The position numbers and the translations under genes were made by a program. A DNA stretch of 64,000 nt from Blautia sp. Marseille-P3087 (GTDB taxonomy: Bacteria > Bacillota > Clostridia > Lachnospirales > Lachnospiraceae), in assembly GCF_900120195.1 (NCBI RefSeq), contig NZ_LT635539.1, positions 3,216,661-3,280,660 on the forward strand. The letters are read 5' to 3'. The notes beneath the pieces were generated by a model, which did not search any database, was not told where the DNA came from, and saw only the letters and a program-made list of their open reading frames with translations. Shown here in pieces: positions 41,857-50,736 of the stretch; the stretch's first letter is position 1, and each line of letters opens with the position of its first letter.

Positions 41857-44226
41857 ATGGAAAAACCGATCGTCCGTATTTCGGTTCGAAATCTTGTAGA
41901 ATTTATATTACGAAATGGTGATCTGGTGAGCGGAAGTGGCACTTCGGATAAAGAAGCCATGCTGAAAGGAAGCAGGCTTCACCGTAAGATACAGAAGCAG
42001 ATGGGAAGCCACTACCAGCCTGAAGTTTCTCTGAAAAAAGATACAGAGTATGATGATCTGATCCTTCGCGTAGAAGGCAGGGCAGACGGTATTTTTTCGC
42101 AGGATGACAGATTCTGTATTGATGAGATCAAGGGTGTTTATAAGAAACTTGAACTTATGGAAGAACCGGTACTGGTGCATCGTGCGCAGGCACTTTGTTA
42201 TGCATGGATCTACCTGGATGAGCATGAACTGGAGAAAATAGACATACAGATGACTTATGCACATCTTGACACCGAAGTGATTAAACGTTTTCGGGAGACA
42301 CTTACCAGAGCAGAACTGAAACAATGGTATGAAGAACTTACTGACAGTTATCATAAATGGCTGGCATATCAGATCGAATGGCGCGAAAAACGAAATGAAT
42401 CGATGAAAAAACTGGAATTTCCCTTTGAATACCGCAAGGGGCAGCGGAAGATGGTATCTGGCATTTATCATGCCATTTCAAAAAAAGAACAGATTTTTAT
42501 CCAGGCTCCGACCGGTGTCGGAAAGACCATGTCGGCTGTTTTTCCGGCAGTACGCGCAATCGGGCAGGGAATGGCTGAGACGGTCTTTTATCTGACGGCA
42601 AGGACGATTACAAGGACAGTAGCACAGGATGCTTTTGAAATATTACGGGACAGAGGTCTTCTGTTTAAAGTTGTTACGATCACGGCAAAAGAAAAACTCT
42701 GCTTCTGCGACAAGCCGGAATGTGATCCGGAAAAATGTCCTTATGCGAAAGGACATTATGACCGGATCAACGATGCAGTCTATGAACTCTGGACAACGGA
42801 ACAGTCATTTGACAGGGAAACACTTCTTCGTCATGCGCAGAAGTGGCAGGTCTGTCCTTTTGAGTTGAGCCTTGATCTGGCTGTCTGGATGGATGGTGTG
42901 ATTTGCGACTATAATTATGTGTTTGATCCGAATGTCTATCTGAAACGTTTCTTCGGGGAAAATGTATCTGGAAATTATCTTTTCTTGATTGATGAGGCAC
43001 ATAATCTGGTGGATCGGGGAAGAGAGATGTACAGTGCGTCTATCTCTCTGGATGATGTGATCGAGACCAGAAAATTTGTGAAGCCCTACAGTCAGAAATT
43101 ATGGAAAAAACTCGGCAAAGTCAAAAAACAGCTGGAGAAGTTACGAGAAAACTGTGGTGAATGGAAAGTAGAAGAAAATGCCGGAGTACTGCCGATCAGT
43201 CTCCTAAGTGTGCAGGGAGAACTGGATCAGCTTCTTGAAGAACCACCAGCGCAGGAAGTGGTGGACGGAATCCTTGATTTCTATTTTGCGGTAAGAAACT
43301 TTTTAAATATTTCGGAGCTGGTGGATGACAATTATGTGGTCTATACGGCATTTGATGAAAACGGAAGATTTTATATGAAACTGTTTTGCGTCAATCCGGC
43401 GGAAAATCTGCAGAAATGTCTGGATAAAGGTAATAGTACGGTGTTTTTTTCGGCAACACTGCTTCCGTTACAGTATTATCGGAAGATGCTGAGTACAAGA
43501 AGTGAAAACTTCGGTATGTATGTGGAATCACCGTTTGAACAGAAAAAGAGGTGCCTTATGATTTGCCGGGATGTCAGCAGTAAGTATACCCGAAGAGGCT
43601 ATGAGGAATACAGAAAGATTGCAGAATATATTGCGAGGATGAGTTGGCAGAAGAAGGGAAATTACATGGTATTTTTCCCGTCTTACCGTCTGATGGAAGA
43701 TGTTTATCAGGTTTATCAGGATGAATTTTCTGTTTCCTGGGTGCGATGCATCAGCCAGCATGCTTCAATGACGGAGCTGGAGCGTGAGGAGTTCCTGGAG
43801 GAGTTTACAGAGGAAACTGAAGAAACATTGGTAGGATTCTGTGTTATGGGCGGTATTTTTTCGGAAGGAATTGATCTGATCGGTGATCGGCTGATTGGAG
43901 CCGCGGTTGTGGGAACCGGACTTCCACAGGTAAATTGTGAACGGGAGATTTTGAAAGGGTATTACGACGAAAAAGGCGAGCAGGGATTTGATTATGCCTA
44001 TCGCTATCCCGGGATGAATAAAGTCCTGCAGGCGGCAGGACGTGTGATACGTACAAAAGAGGATACGGGAGCAATTCTTCTTATGGATGAACGATTCCTG
44101 AACCGGGATTATCGGAATCTTTTCCCCCGTGAATGGAATGATGCCTGCACATGTACACTTGGGAATGTGGAAAAACATCTGCAGGCGTTCTGGGATGTTT
44201 CAGAAGAAAATGACATAATAGGTTAG
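41857..44226 (+). CDS. DinG/Rad3-type Fe-S DNA helicase with an N-terminal PD-(D/E)XK nuclease-like domain
   Basis: A 789-residue superfamily 2 helicase. Residues about 25-130 hold a nuclease-like domain with LHRKIQKQ, EGRADGI and IDEIKG, matching the E...D...ExK layout of the RecB/Cas4 group. The helicase has Walker A GVGKT (Lys223), a four-Cys Fe-S cluster motif (CFCDKPECDPEKC and a later C), the DEAH box (Asp379) and the C-terminal motif VI QAAGRVIRTKED. It should unwind 5'-3' with cut or repair activity at forks or R-loops. It stands alone. Confidence 0.9.
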   Translation: MEKPIVRISVRNLVEFILRNGDLVSGSGTSDKEAMLKGSRLHRKIQKQMGSHYQPEVSLKKDTEYDDLILRVEGRADGIFSQDDRFCIDEIKGVYKKLELMEEPVLVHRAQALCYAWIYLDEHELEKIDIQMTYAHLDTEVIKRFRETLTRAELKQWYEELTDSYHKWLAYQIEWREKRNESMKKLEFPFEYRKGQRKMVSGIYHAISKKEQIFIQAPTGVGKTMSAVFPAVRAIGQGMAETVFYLTARTITRTVAQDAFEILRDRGLLFKVVTITAKEKLCFCDKPECDPEKCPYAKGHYDRINDAVYELWTTEQSFDRETLLRHAQKWQVCPFELSLDLAVWMDGVICDYNYVFDPNVYLKRFFGENVSGNYLFLIDEAHNLVDRGREMYSASISLDDVIETRKFVKPYSQKLWKKLGKVKKQLEKLRENCGEWKVEENAGVLPISLLSVQGELDQLLEEPPAQEVVDGILDFYFAVRNFLNISELVDDNYVVYTAFDENGRFYMKLFCVNPAENLQKCLDKGNSTVFFSATLLPLQYYRKMLSTRSENFGMYVESPFEQKKRCLMICRDVSSKYTRRGYEEYRKIAEYIARMSWQKKGNYMVFFPSYRLMEDVYQVYQDEFSVSWVRCISQHASMTELEREEFLEEFTEETEETLVGFCVMGGIFSEGIDLIGDRLIGAAVVGTGLPQVNCEREILKGYYDEKGEQGFDYAYRYPGMNKVLQAAGRVIRTKEDTGAILLMDERFLNRDYRNLFPREWNDACTCTLGNVEKHLQAFWDVSEENDIIG

Positions 44227-44227
44227 C

Positions 44228-44255
44228 TTGACATAAAGAAAATATCAGGTATACT
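44228..44255 (+). promoter_or_regulatory. Promoter of the serine hydrolase gene
   Basis: TTGACA (44228-44233), a 16-base spacer and TATACT (44250-44255). Confidence 0.8.
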
Positions 44256-44295
44256 ATGGACAATTACTATTTAAACGATAGACAAGGAGAACCAG

Positions 44296-45744
44296 ATGAA
44301 AACCGGAAACCGTTTGAAAAACTGGAAAATTTTGGCGGCAGGGCTTGTGTTTATGACCACAGCATCTGCAGTGACTGCACCGGTGGCGGCAAGCAGTCTT
44401 CTGTCTGTAACAGGGGAATCCCAGATACGTCCGATTGAAGACGGGGCAGGGAAATATATTTTAAAAAGTGATGGATTTTACTGCCTGAAAGAAGATGGGA
44501 GTAAGGATATCTCTCCGGCTGTTCATTATTTTGATCATGTGAATATTGATGGAACGATGCTGGACGGATTTTATTACCATGATGAGACTGGATGTTTTCA
44601 GGCAGGAAGTTCCCACATGGTAAAAATCACGAAGCTTTCCTGTGCAAAAAGTACCGATGAAGATGCAGAGACGGTGGATTTTGACGGCTATTATATGGTC
44701 AATAACCTTGGAAAACTGACAGCAGCTCCACAGGTTCGGTATATCAGCAATTACGTGATCGATAATACAACATATGACGGATATTATTATTTTGATGAGA
44801 ATGGAAAGATGGTGACGGAAACAGGGACACATGATCTGGAAATGACAGCGAACGGCCAGATGTTTTCCGGAACGTATTATTTCGGAGGACCGAATGGGGC
44901 ACTGCTTCAGGAAGCCGGAGTGACTGAGGATGGTTTTCCGGTGGATGCGACGGGAAAAGTAACCGGACTTGATGAGCTTGGGATGGATACACTGGAGCCA
45001 CAGCTTACATCTATGCTGAGTGGATATGATGGTATATGGAGCGTTTATGTCAAAGATCTCAATACGGATGAAGAAATAGTACTGAATGATACACAGATTT
45101 ATTCGGCAAGTCTTATCAAAGCTTTTGTGATGGCGAAAACATATGAGGATATGGATACCGTTCTGGAACACGAAGCAGCTCTGATGAAAACGGACAAAGA
45201 CAACGCAAAGGTGAAGGATAAGGTAGATACTCTTCTGTGGAATATGATCACAGTCAGTGACAATGAATCCTGTAATGAACTTGGAAGACTCCAGTCTGAA
45301 AAACATGATTTTCTGGATGGAGCAGAACTGGTAAACAAATATCTGGAAAAAGAAGGCTATACAGAAACTACATATCAAAATACGCTGCATCCTTCTTCGT
45401 CCCAGAAACTGAGTCTTGGCGGACATAATATGACGACTGTGAAGGACTGTGGCAAACTGCTCGAACGGATATACAAAGGGGAATGTGTCAGCAAAGAAGC
45501 TTCAGAAGAAATGCTGAATCTGCTTCTGAACCAGGAAAATACAACGAAGATCCCGGAGGGTGTTCCGGAAGATGTAAAGACTGCCAACAAAACCGGAGAA
45601 ACGGATGAAGAGCAGCATGATATTGCAATTGTCTATGGACCGAAGACTACCTATATTTTGTGTGTGATGTCCGAGAGCAGTGCAAATGCAATTGCAAATA
45701 TCCGGTCAATCTCAAAAGTTGTTTATAATTATTTGAATCTGTAG
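44296..45744 (+). CDS. Secreted class A beta-lactamase-like serine hydrolase with wall-binding-like repeats
   Basis: A 482-residue exported protein. A signal peptide (about 1-33) is followed by several aromatic YYYHDE/YYYFDENGK repeats (about 60-215) resembling glucan- or choline-binding repeats. The C-terminal domain is a penicillin-recognising hydrolase. Active-site motifs are SxxK (SLIK, Ser272 and Lys275), SDN (321-323) and KTG (432-434), all present. I cannot identify the Glu166 equivalent of true beta-lactamases, so it may act on peptidoglycan precursors instead of giving resistance. It has its own promoter and AAGGAGAA site. Confidence 0.86.
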   Translation: MKTGNRLKNWKILAAGLVFMTTASAVTAPVAASSLLSVTGESQIRPIEDGAGKYILKSDGFYCLKEDGSKDISPAVHYFDHVNIDGTMLDGFYYHDETGCFQAGSSHMVKITKLSCAKSTDEDAETVDFDGYYMVNNLGKLTAAPQVRYISNYVIDNTTYDGYYYFDENGKMVTETGTHDLEMTANGQMFSGTYYFGGPNGALLQEAGVTEDGFPVDATGKVTGLDELGMDTLEPQLTSMLSGYDGIWSVYVKDLNTDEEIVLNDTQIYSASLIKAFVMAKTYEDMDTVLEHEAALMKTDKDNAKVKDKVDTLLWNMITVSDNESCNELGRLQSEKHDFLDGAELVNKYLEKEGYTETTYQNTLHPSSSQKLSLGGHNMTTVKDCGKLLERIYKGECVSKEASEEMLNLLLNQENTTKIPEGVPEDVKTANKTGETDEEQHDIAIVYGPKTTYILCVMSESSANAIANIRSISKVVYNYLNL

Positions 45745-45766
45745 GCAGTTATCGGAGCTGTCCGCG

Positions 45767-45795
45767 TTGATTTTTTATACAGAATCATGTATAAT
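45767..45795 (+). promoter_or_regulatory. Promoter of the ispF region
   Basis: TTGATT (45767-45772), a 17-base spacer and TATAAT (45790-45795). Confidence 0.75.
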
Positions 45796-45881
45796 AACGG
45801 ATTGTATAAAATAGGTTTTTTGTATGCTGCTCTGAGAAAATATGACAGCATCACACATTAAATGCAGGAGGAGAAAAATAA

Positions 45882-46550
45882 ATGCGAGTCGATACGGATG
45901 ACTTTGCCCGACCTCGTGGGTGCGGGAAGAATCACCTTGTAGAAGTAGAGGAAATTTTAATTGAACCGGGAGCGGTAAATGCGCTTGAGGAAGCTATGTC
46001 AGAGGGATTCCTGAAGGAATACATATCTCCGCTTCTGATCTGTGACACAAATACCTGTAAGGCAACAGAAGAAATCATGGAAGATATTTATGACCGATGT
46101 CAGGTTCTGGTGTTGGATGCAGATGATCTGAAAGCTGACCAGCATGCAGTAGAGATCGTTGAGAACTATATGGATGAGGATATTGATCTGATCCTTGCGG
46201 TAGGTTCTGGTACGATCCATGACATCAGCCGTTATGTGGCTTCTCAGTACAAAATTCCTTTTGTTTCTGTGCCTACAGCAGCAAGTGGTGACGGATTCGT
46301 ATCTACGACGGCAGTTATGATTTTTAATGGAATAGAGGAAGAAGTGCCGGCAGCAGTGCCTGTAGCGTTGTATGCGGACACGGACATATTTGCAAACGCA
46401 CCGGCAGGGCTTAATGCCGCCGGAGCAGCAGAACTTTCGGATGACAAAATATCCCTGTCCCTCATCGAAGAGGGTGATCCGGAAACCTGTGAAAAACTGA
46501 TGTATGCACTGATTAAATCCGGGTTTTCCGGTCAGGCAGAAGGAGAATAA
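45882..46550 (+). pseudogene. Truncated glycerol-1-phosphate dehydrogenase (AraM/EgsA-like)
   Basis: A 222-residue frame that starts like full-length glycerol-1-phosphate dehydrogenases (about 390-430 residues). The NAD-binding GSGTIHDISRY and PTAASGDGFVS motifs and the metal-site Asp region ADTDIFANAP are kept. After GLNAAGAAELS, about 40 residues are missing before [14 protein letters not shown], and the protein stops at about half length, before the SGAEHH and HG metal-binding His motifs. Without them it should be inactive, although the frame is open and has AGGAGG upstream. It ends 1 base before ispF. Confidence 0.78.
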
Positions 46551-46551
46551 T

Positions 46552-47031
46552 ATGAGAGTTGGAATGGGATATGATGTACACAAACTGACAGAAGGAAGGA
46601 AACTGATCCTTGGCGGAGTGGATATTCCGTGGGAGAAGGGACTTCTGGGACATTCGGATGCGGATGTACTGATTCATGCAGTGATGGATGCCCTGCTTGG
46701 TGCTGCGGCACTTGGCGATATCGGGAAACATTTTCCGGACACAGATCAGGCATACAAGGGAATCTCAAGTGTGAAGCTTTTGGTGCATGTGGCAGGTCTT
46801 TTGCGCGAACATGGCTATGAAGTCGGAAATATCGATGCAACGATCATTGCACAGAAACCAAAGATGGCACCACATATCCTGCAGATGCGTAAAAACATGG
46901 CGGAAGCGCTTGGCATTCCGGAATCAAAGATCAACGTAAAGGCAACGACAGAAGAAGGACTTGGTTTTACGGGAAGCGGAGAGGGGATTTCTTCTCAGGC
47001 AATCTGCCTGCTTACAGAAATACAGAACTGA
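46552..47031 (+). CDS. ispF: 2-C-methyl-D-erythritol 2,4-cyclodiphosphate synthase
   Basis: A 159-residue trimeric enzyme of the MEP isoprenoid pathway. Metal-binding residues are in GYDVHKL (Asp8, His10) and at His42 in [27 protein letters not shown] and [16 protein letters not shown] complete the signature. It starts 2 bases after the stop of the decayed dehydrogenase and is followed by cysS, so these genes form a run of housekeeping genes common in Clostridia. Confidence 0.97.
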   Translation: MRVGMGYDVHKLTEGRKLILGGVDIPWEKGLLGHSDADVLIHAVMDALLGAAALGDIGKHFPDTDQAYKGISSVKLLVHVAGLLREHGYEVGNIDATIIAQKPKMAPHILQMRKNMAEALGIPESKINVKATTEEGLGFTGSGEGISSQAICLLTEIQN

Positions 47032-47063
47032 TTCAGCTTAAAATAATATCGGAGGAAAGAGAT

Positions 47064-48473
47064 ATGAAGCTTTTTAATACAATGTCACGCAGAAAAGAAG
47101 AATTTGTACCACTGGAAGAAGGCAAGGTACGGATGTATGTATGCGGACCGACGGTATACAACCTGATCCACATCGGAAATGCGAGACCGATGATCATTTT
47201 TGATACCGTACGCCGTTATCTGGAATACAAAGGATACGAAGTAAACTATGTATCCAACTTTACAGATGTTGATGACAAGATCATCAAAAAGGCAATCGAA
47301 GAAGGTGTAAGCTCTGAAGAAATCTCACAGCGCTACATTGCAGAATGCAAGAAAGATATGGCCGGCATGAATGTAAAACCGGCAACAACTCATCCGCTGG
47401 CAACACAGGAAATCGACGGAATGATCGATATGATCCAGACACTGATTGACAAGGGATATGCTTATCCGGTTGCTGATGGTACCGTATATTTCCGTGTAAA
47501 GAAATTCAAAGAATACGGCAAATTATCACATAAGAATCTGGACGATCTGCAGTCCGGCTTCCGTTCTCTGCAGGTATCTGGTGAAGACCAGAAAGAAGAT
47601 CCGCTTGATTTCGTACTCTGGAAACCGAAGAAAGAAGGTGAACCATTCTGGAAATCCCCATGGTGCGACGGAAGACCGGGATGGCATATCGAGTGCTCTG
47701 TTATGTCCAGGAAATATCTCGGGGAAGAAATTGACATTCACGCAGGCGGAGAGGATCTTGTTTTTCCACATCACGAAAATGAGATCGCACAGAGTGAATG
47801 CTGCAATGGAGTTCCTTTTGCAAAATACTGGATGCATAATGCATTCCTGAACATCGACAACCGTAAGATGTCCAAATCTCTTGGAAACTTCCGTACTGTC
47901 CGCCAGATCGGTGAGCAGTATGATCTGCAGGTGCTTCGTTTCTTTATGTTGAATGCACACTACAGAAGCCCGCTCAATTTCAGCGCAGATCTGATGGAAT
48001 CTTCCAAGAACGCGCTGGAGCGAATCACAGATGCGGCAGCAAGACTCCGTGACCGTCAGACAGCAGCTTCTGTACAGGAAGCATCTGAGGATGAAAAGCA
48101 GATGATGCAGGAAGAAGCTGGATTTATAACAAAGTTTGAAGAGGCAATGGATGATGATTTCAACACAGCAGATGCACTTGCAGCAGTATTTGAACTTGTC
48201 AAATTTGCGAATACAAATGTTCAGGAAGGAAGTTCTGCAGAGTTTGCTGCATATACTCTTGAAGTGATGACAAAACTTTGTGATGTTCTCGGTCTGATCC
48301 TTGACAAAAAAGACGATATCCTTGATGAAGAAATCGAGAATCTGATCGCCGAACGTCAGGCAGCCAGAAAGGCAAAAGATTTCGCGAGGGCAGATGAGAT
48401 CAGAGGATTACTTCTTGATAAAGGAATCGAACTGAAAGATACTCGTGAGGGTGTAAAATGGAAACGAATCTGA
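47064..48473 (+). CDS. cysS: Cysteinyl-tRNA synthetase
   Basis: A 469-residue class I synthetase. The zinc ligand Cys27 is in MYVCGPTVYN, the HIGH motif is HIGNARP (about 36), the zinc-binding WHIECSVM and HHENEIAQSE follow, and the KMSKS motif reads KMSKSLGNF. The C-terminal helical domain ends in DTREGVKWKRI. The ATG follows GGAGGAAAG. It overlaps the Mini-III gene by 16 bases, so the two are coupled. Confidence 0.97.
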   Translation: MKLFNTMSRRKEEFVPLEEGKVRMYVCGPTVYNLIHIGNARPMIIFDTVRRYLEYKGYEVNYVSNFTDVDDKIIKKAIEEGVSSEEISQRYIAECKKDMAGMNVKPATTHPLATQEIDGMIDMIQTLIDKGYAYPVADGTVYFRVKKFKEYGKLSHKNLDDLQSGFRSLQVSGEDQKEDPLDFVLWKPKKEGEPFWKSPWCDGRPGWHIECSVMSRKYLGEEIDIHAGGEDLVFPHHENEIAQSECCNGVPFAKYWMHNAFLNIDNRKMSKSLGNFRTVRQIGEQYDLQVLRFFMLNAHYRSPLNFSADLMESSKNALERITDAAARLRDRQTAASVQEASEDEKQMMQEEAGFITKFEEAMDDDFNTADALAAVFELVKFANTNVQEGSSAEFAAYTLEVMTKLCDVLGLILDKKDDILDEEIENLIAERQAARKAKDFARADEIRGLLLDKGIELKDTREGVKWKRI

Positions 48474-48883
48474 TGCAGCTGAAAGAGTTGTTTCATCTGG
48501 AAGATCAGGATCTGCGGAGCTATTCTCCGCTGACTCTGGCGTATATAGGGGATGGAGTTTATGAACTGGTCATCCGGACAATTCTTGTTAAGAAAGGCAA
48601 CTGCCCGGTAAATCGTCTCCATAAGAAAGCAAGCAGTCTGGTAAAAGCCGGGGCGCAGTCTGCAATCATGGAAGTGATCGAGGAGAAACTGACACCGGAA
48701 GAATTGAGTGTTTACCGGAGAGGACGGAATGCACATTCTCCGACGATGGCAAAACATGCAACAATGGCAGATTATCGTCGGGCGACCGGTTTTGAGGCGC
48801 TGATGGGCTATTTATATTTAAAAGAGGATTACACACGGATGCTCACTTTGATCCGTATGGGAATCGGAGAGGACATTTTATGA
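48458..48883 (+). CDS. mrnC: Mini-ribonuclease 3
   Basis: A 141-residue RNase III catalytic domain without a dsRNA-binding domain. PLTLAYIGDGVYEL carries the metal-binding Asp, and ATGFEALMGYLYL holds the second acidic group. Mini-III trims the 23S rRNA precursor ends in Firmicutes. It overlaps cysS by 16 bases at its 5' end and rlmB by 4 bases at its 3' end, the common cysS-mrnC-rlmB order. Confidence 0.95.
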   Translation: METNLMQLKELFHLEDQDLRSYSPLTLAYIGDGVYELVIRTILVKKGNCPVNRLHKKASSLVKAGAQSAIMEVIEEKLTPEELSVYRRGRNAHSPTMAKHATMADYRRATGFEALMGYLYLKEDYTRMLTLIRMGIGEDIL

Positions 48884-49623
48884 GTGAACAGATAGAAGGA
48901 CGCAATGCGGTATTGGAAGCTTTCCGTTCCGGAAAATGCGTGGACAAGCTTTTTATCCTTGACGGATGTCAGGACGGACCGGTGCGTACGATTGCAAGAG
49001 AAGCACGCAAGACCGATACAAGCATCAACTACGTGTCAAAAGAACGCCTGGATCAGCTCAGTGAGACAAGAGCACATCAGGGTGTGATTGCGCAGGTTGC
49101 AGCGTATGAGTACAGTACAGTGGATGAGATCCTTGCCCGAGCAGAAGAAAAAGGTGAAGCCCCATTTTTGATTCTTCTGGATAATGTAGAGGATCCGCAC
49201 AATCTTGGTGCAATCATCCGTACTGCGAATCTTGCCGGTGCACATGGCGTTATCATTCCGAAGAGACGTGCAGTAGGTTTGACATCTACTGTAGCAAAAA
49301 CTTCTGCAGGTGCAATAAATTATACACCGGTTGCGAAGGTAACAAATATTGTAAGAACGATTGAAGAACTGAAAGAAAAAGGCATCTGGTTTGTCTGTGC
49401 AGATATGGGTGGAGAAATCATGTATGATCTGGATCTGACAGGACCGATGGGTCTTGTGATCGGAAATGAGGGAGAAGGTGTCAGCCGTCTGGTACGCGAA
49501 GCATGTGATTTCACAGCATCCATACCGATGAAGGGAGACATTGATTCGCTGAATGCTTCTGTGGCAGCAGGAGTCCTTGCTTATGAAATTGTAAGACAGA
49601 GACTGGTAAAAAGCAGCAAATAA
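48880..49623 (+). CDS. rlmB: 23S rRNA (guanosine2251-2'-O)-methyltransferase (TrmH/SpoU family)
   Basis: A 247-residue SPOUT methyltransferase. The N-terminal substrate-binding part (IEGRNAVLEAFRSGK) is followed by the knot motifs NVEDPHNLGAIIRTA, GLVIGNEGEGVSRLVRE and SLNASVAAGVLAYE. It methylates a 2'-OH in the peptidyl transferase centre of 23S rRNA. Its ATG overlaps the mrnC stop (ATGA). Confidence 0.94.
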   Translation: MSEQIEGRNAVLEAFRSGKCVDKLFILDGCQDGPVRTIAREARKTDTSINYVSKERLDQLSETRAHQGVIAQVAAYEYSTVDEILARAEEKGEAPFLILLDNVEDPHNLGAIIRTANLAGAHGVIIPKRRAVGLTSTVAKTSAGAINYTPVAKVTNIVRTIEELKEKGIWFVCADMGGEIMYDLDLTGPMGLVIGNEGEGVSRLVREACDFTASIPMKGDIDSLNASVAAGVLAYEIVRQRLVKSSK

Positions 49624-49636
49624 AAGGGGAAACAGA

Positions 49637-50245
49637 ATGAGCCGTTACGATCAGTACAGCGACGAAGAACTGATTTTCAGACTGCGACAGGGAGAGATGG
49701 AAATATCTGATTATCTGATGGAAAAATACAAGGAGTTTGTTCGCAAAAAGGCAAGAGCCATGTTTTTAATCGGAGGAGAAACAGACGACTTGATTCAGGA
49801 GGGAATGATCGGACTTTTTAAGGCAATCCAGAATTACCAGCCGGATCGGGAGGCGTCTTTTCAGACATTTGCAGGTTTATGTATTGACCGGCAGCTTTAC
49901 AGTGCGGTACAGAATTCAAACAGGCAGAAACATCTTCCGCTGAATACGTATATTTCGCTTAGCAATGAGGAAGAATCTGAGCATCTGGAAGGCTCGTGGG
50001 ATTCCCGCACAGAAGACCCGGAATCTATTGTGATCGATCAGGAAAGTACAAGAAATCTGGAATTGAAGATCAGCAAGGCCTTAAGTCCGATGGAAAATAA
50101 AGTGCTGGATTATTATATGAAAGGATACGGCTACGTAAAGATTGCGGAGATCATGGGCAAAACACCGAAATCCATCGACAATGCGTTGCAGCGTATCCGA
50201 GGTAAGATTCGCAATTTTTCTCTTCCTTTTTTGATACAAAAGTAG
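49637..50245 (+). CDS. sigH: RNA polymerase sporulation sigma factor SigH
   Basis: A 202-residue sigma-70-family factor. Region 2 contains DDLIQEGMIGLFKAIQNYQPDREASFQTFA, split by the usual residues for core binding and -10 melting. Region 4 (LSPMENKVLDYYMKGYGYVKIAEIMGKTPKSIDNAL) is the helix-turn-helix. The rlmB-sigH order is typical of Clostridia and Bacilli. SigH directs early stationary-phase and sporulation genes, including spo0A. A ribosome site GGGGAAAC precedes the ATG. Confidence 0.93.
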   Translation: MSRYDQYSDEELIFRLRQGEMEISDYLMEKYKEFVRKKARAMFLIGGETDDLIQEGMIGLFKAIQNYQPDREASFQTFAGLCIDRQLYSAVQNSNRQKHLPLNTYISLSNEEESEHLEGSWDSRTEDPESIVIDQESTRNLELKISKALSPMENKVLDYYMKGYGYVKIAEIMGKTPKSIDNALQRIRGKIRNFSLPFLIQK

Positions 50246-50314
50246 TAAAATAACACTAACATTATTCAGAGTATCGGATAGATGGTTTCTGTATATGAAA
50301 GGAGATACGAAATT

Positions 50315-50635
50315 ATGGCAAAGATTAATAAATATTGGGGATTTGTAGCAGTCGGAGCAGTTGCTGCCGCAGCAGCAGGAGCAATCGCGGCACTTGCATT
50401 CCGCAAAGACCCGCTGGATGATTTCGAGGATTTTGATGAAGATTTCGAGGATGAGACCGAAGAAGAAACATCAAAGTCTGAAGAAAAGAAAGAAACATCA
50501 GAAGCTTTTGAAGCATGGGATGAGGCTGAAGATGCTGTAGAAAAGGCTGTAGAAGAAACTGCTGAAACAGCAGATGCCGAGCATGCAGTAGAAGAAGCAA
50601 TCAAAGAAGAGAAAGAAGAACAGGAAGAAGAATAA
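50315..50635 (+). CDS. Small membrane-anchored acidic protein
   Basis: A 106-residue protein with one N-terminal TM helix (about 8-28, WGFVAVGAVAAAAAGAIAAL) and a highly acidic Glu/Asp-rich cytoplasmic or external tail. No domain is recognised. Proteins of this form often lie next to sigH or secE in Lachnospiraceae. The ATG at 50315 follows GAAAGGAG; the frame from 50282 includes no ribosome site. A terminator follows. Confidence 0.75.
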   Translation: MAKINKYWGFVAVGAVAAAAAGAIAALAFRKDPLDDFEDFDEDFEDETEEETSKSEEKKETSEAFEAWDEAEDAVEKAVEETAETADAEHAVEEAIKEEKEEQEEE

Positions 50636-50679
50636 AACTGAATCCGGTTCAGTTTAATAATAAGAACTATGAAGATAAC

Positions 50680-50710
50680 AAGAGGCAGGTCGATTGACCT
50701 GCCTCTTGTT
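50680..50710. terminator. Bidirectional terminator between convergent genes
   Basis: AAGAGGCAGGTC (50680-50691) pairs perfectly with GACCTGCCTCTT (50696-50707). It serves the + gene ending at 50635 and glnS on the minus strand. Confidence 0.85.
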
Positions 50711-50736
50711 TGTTACATCATTCATTTCCGAAAGAA

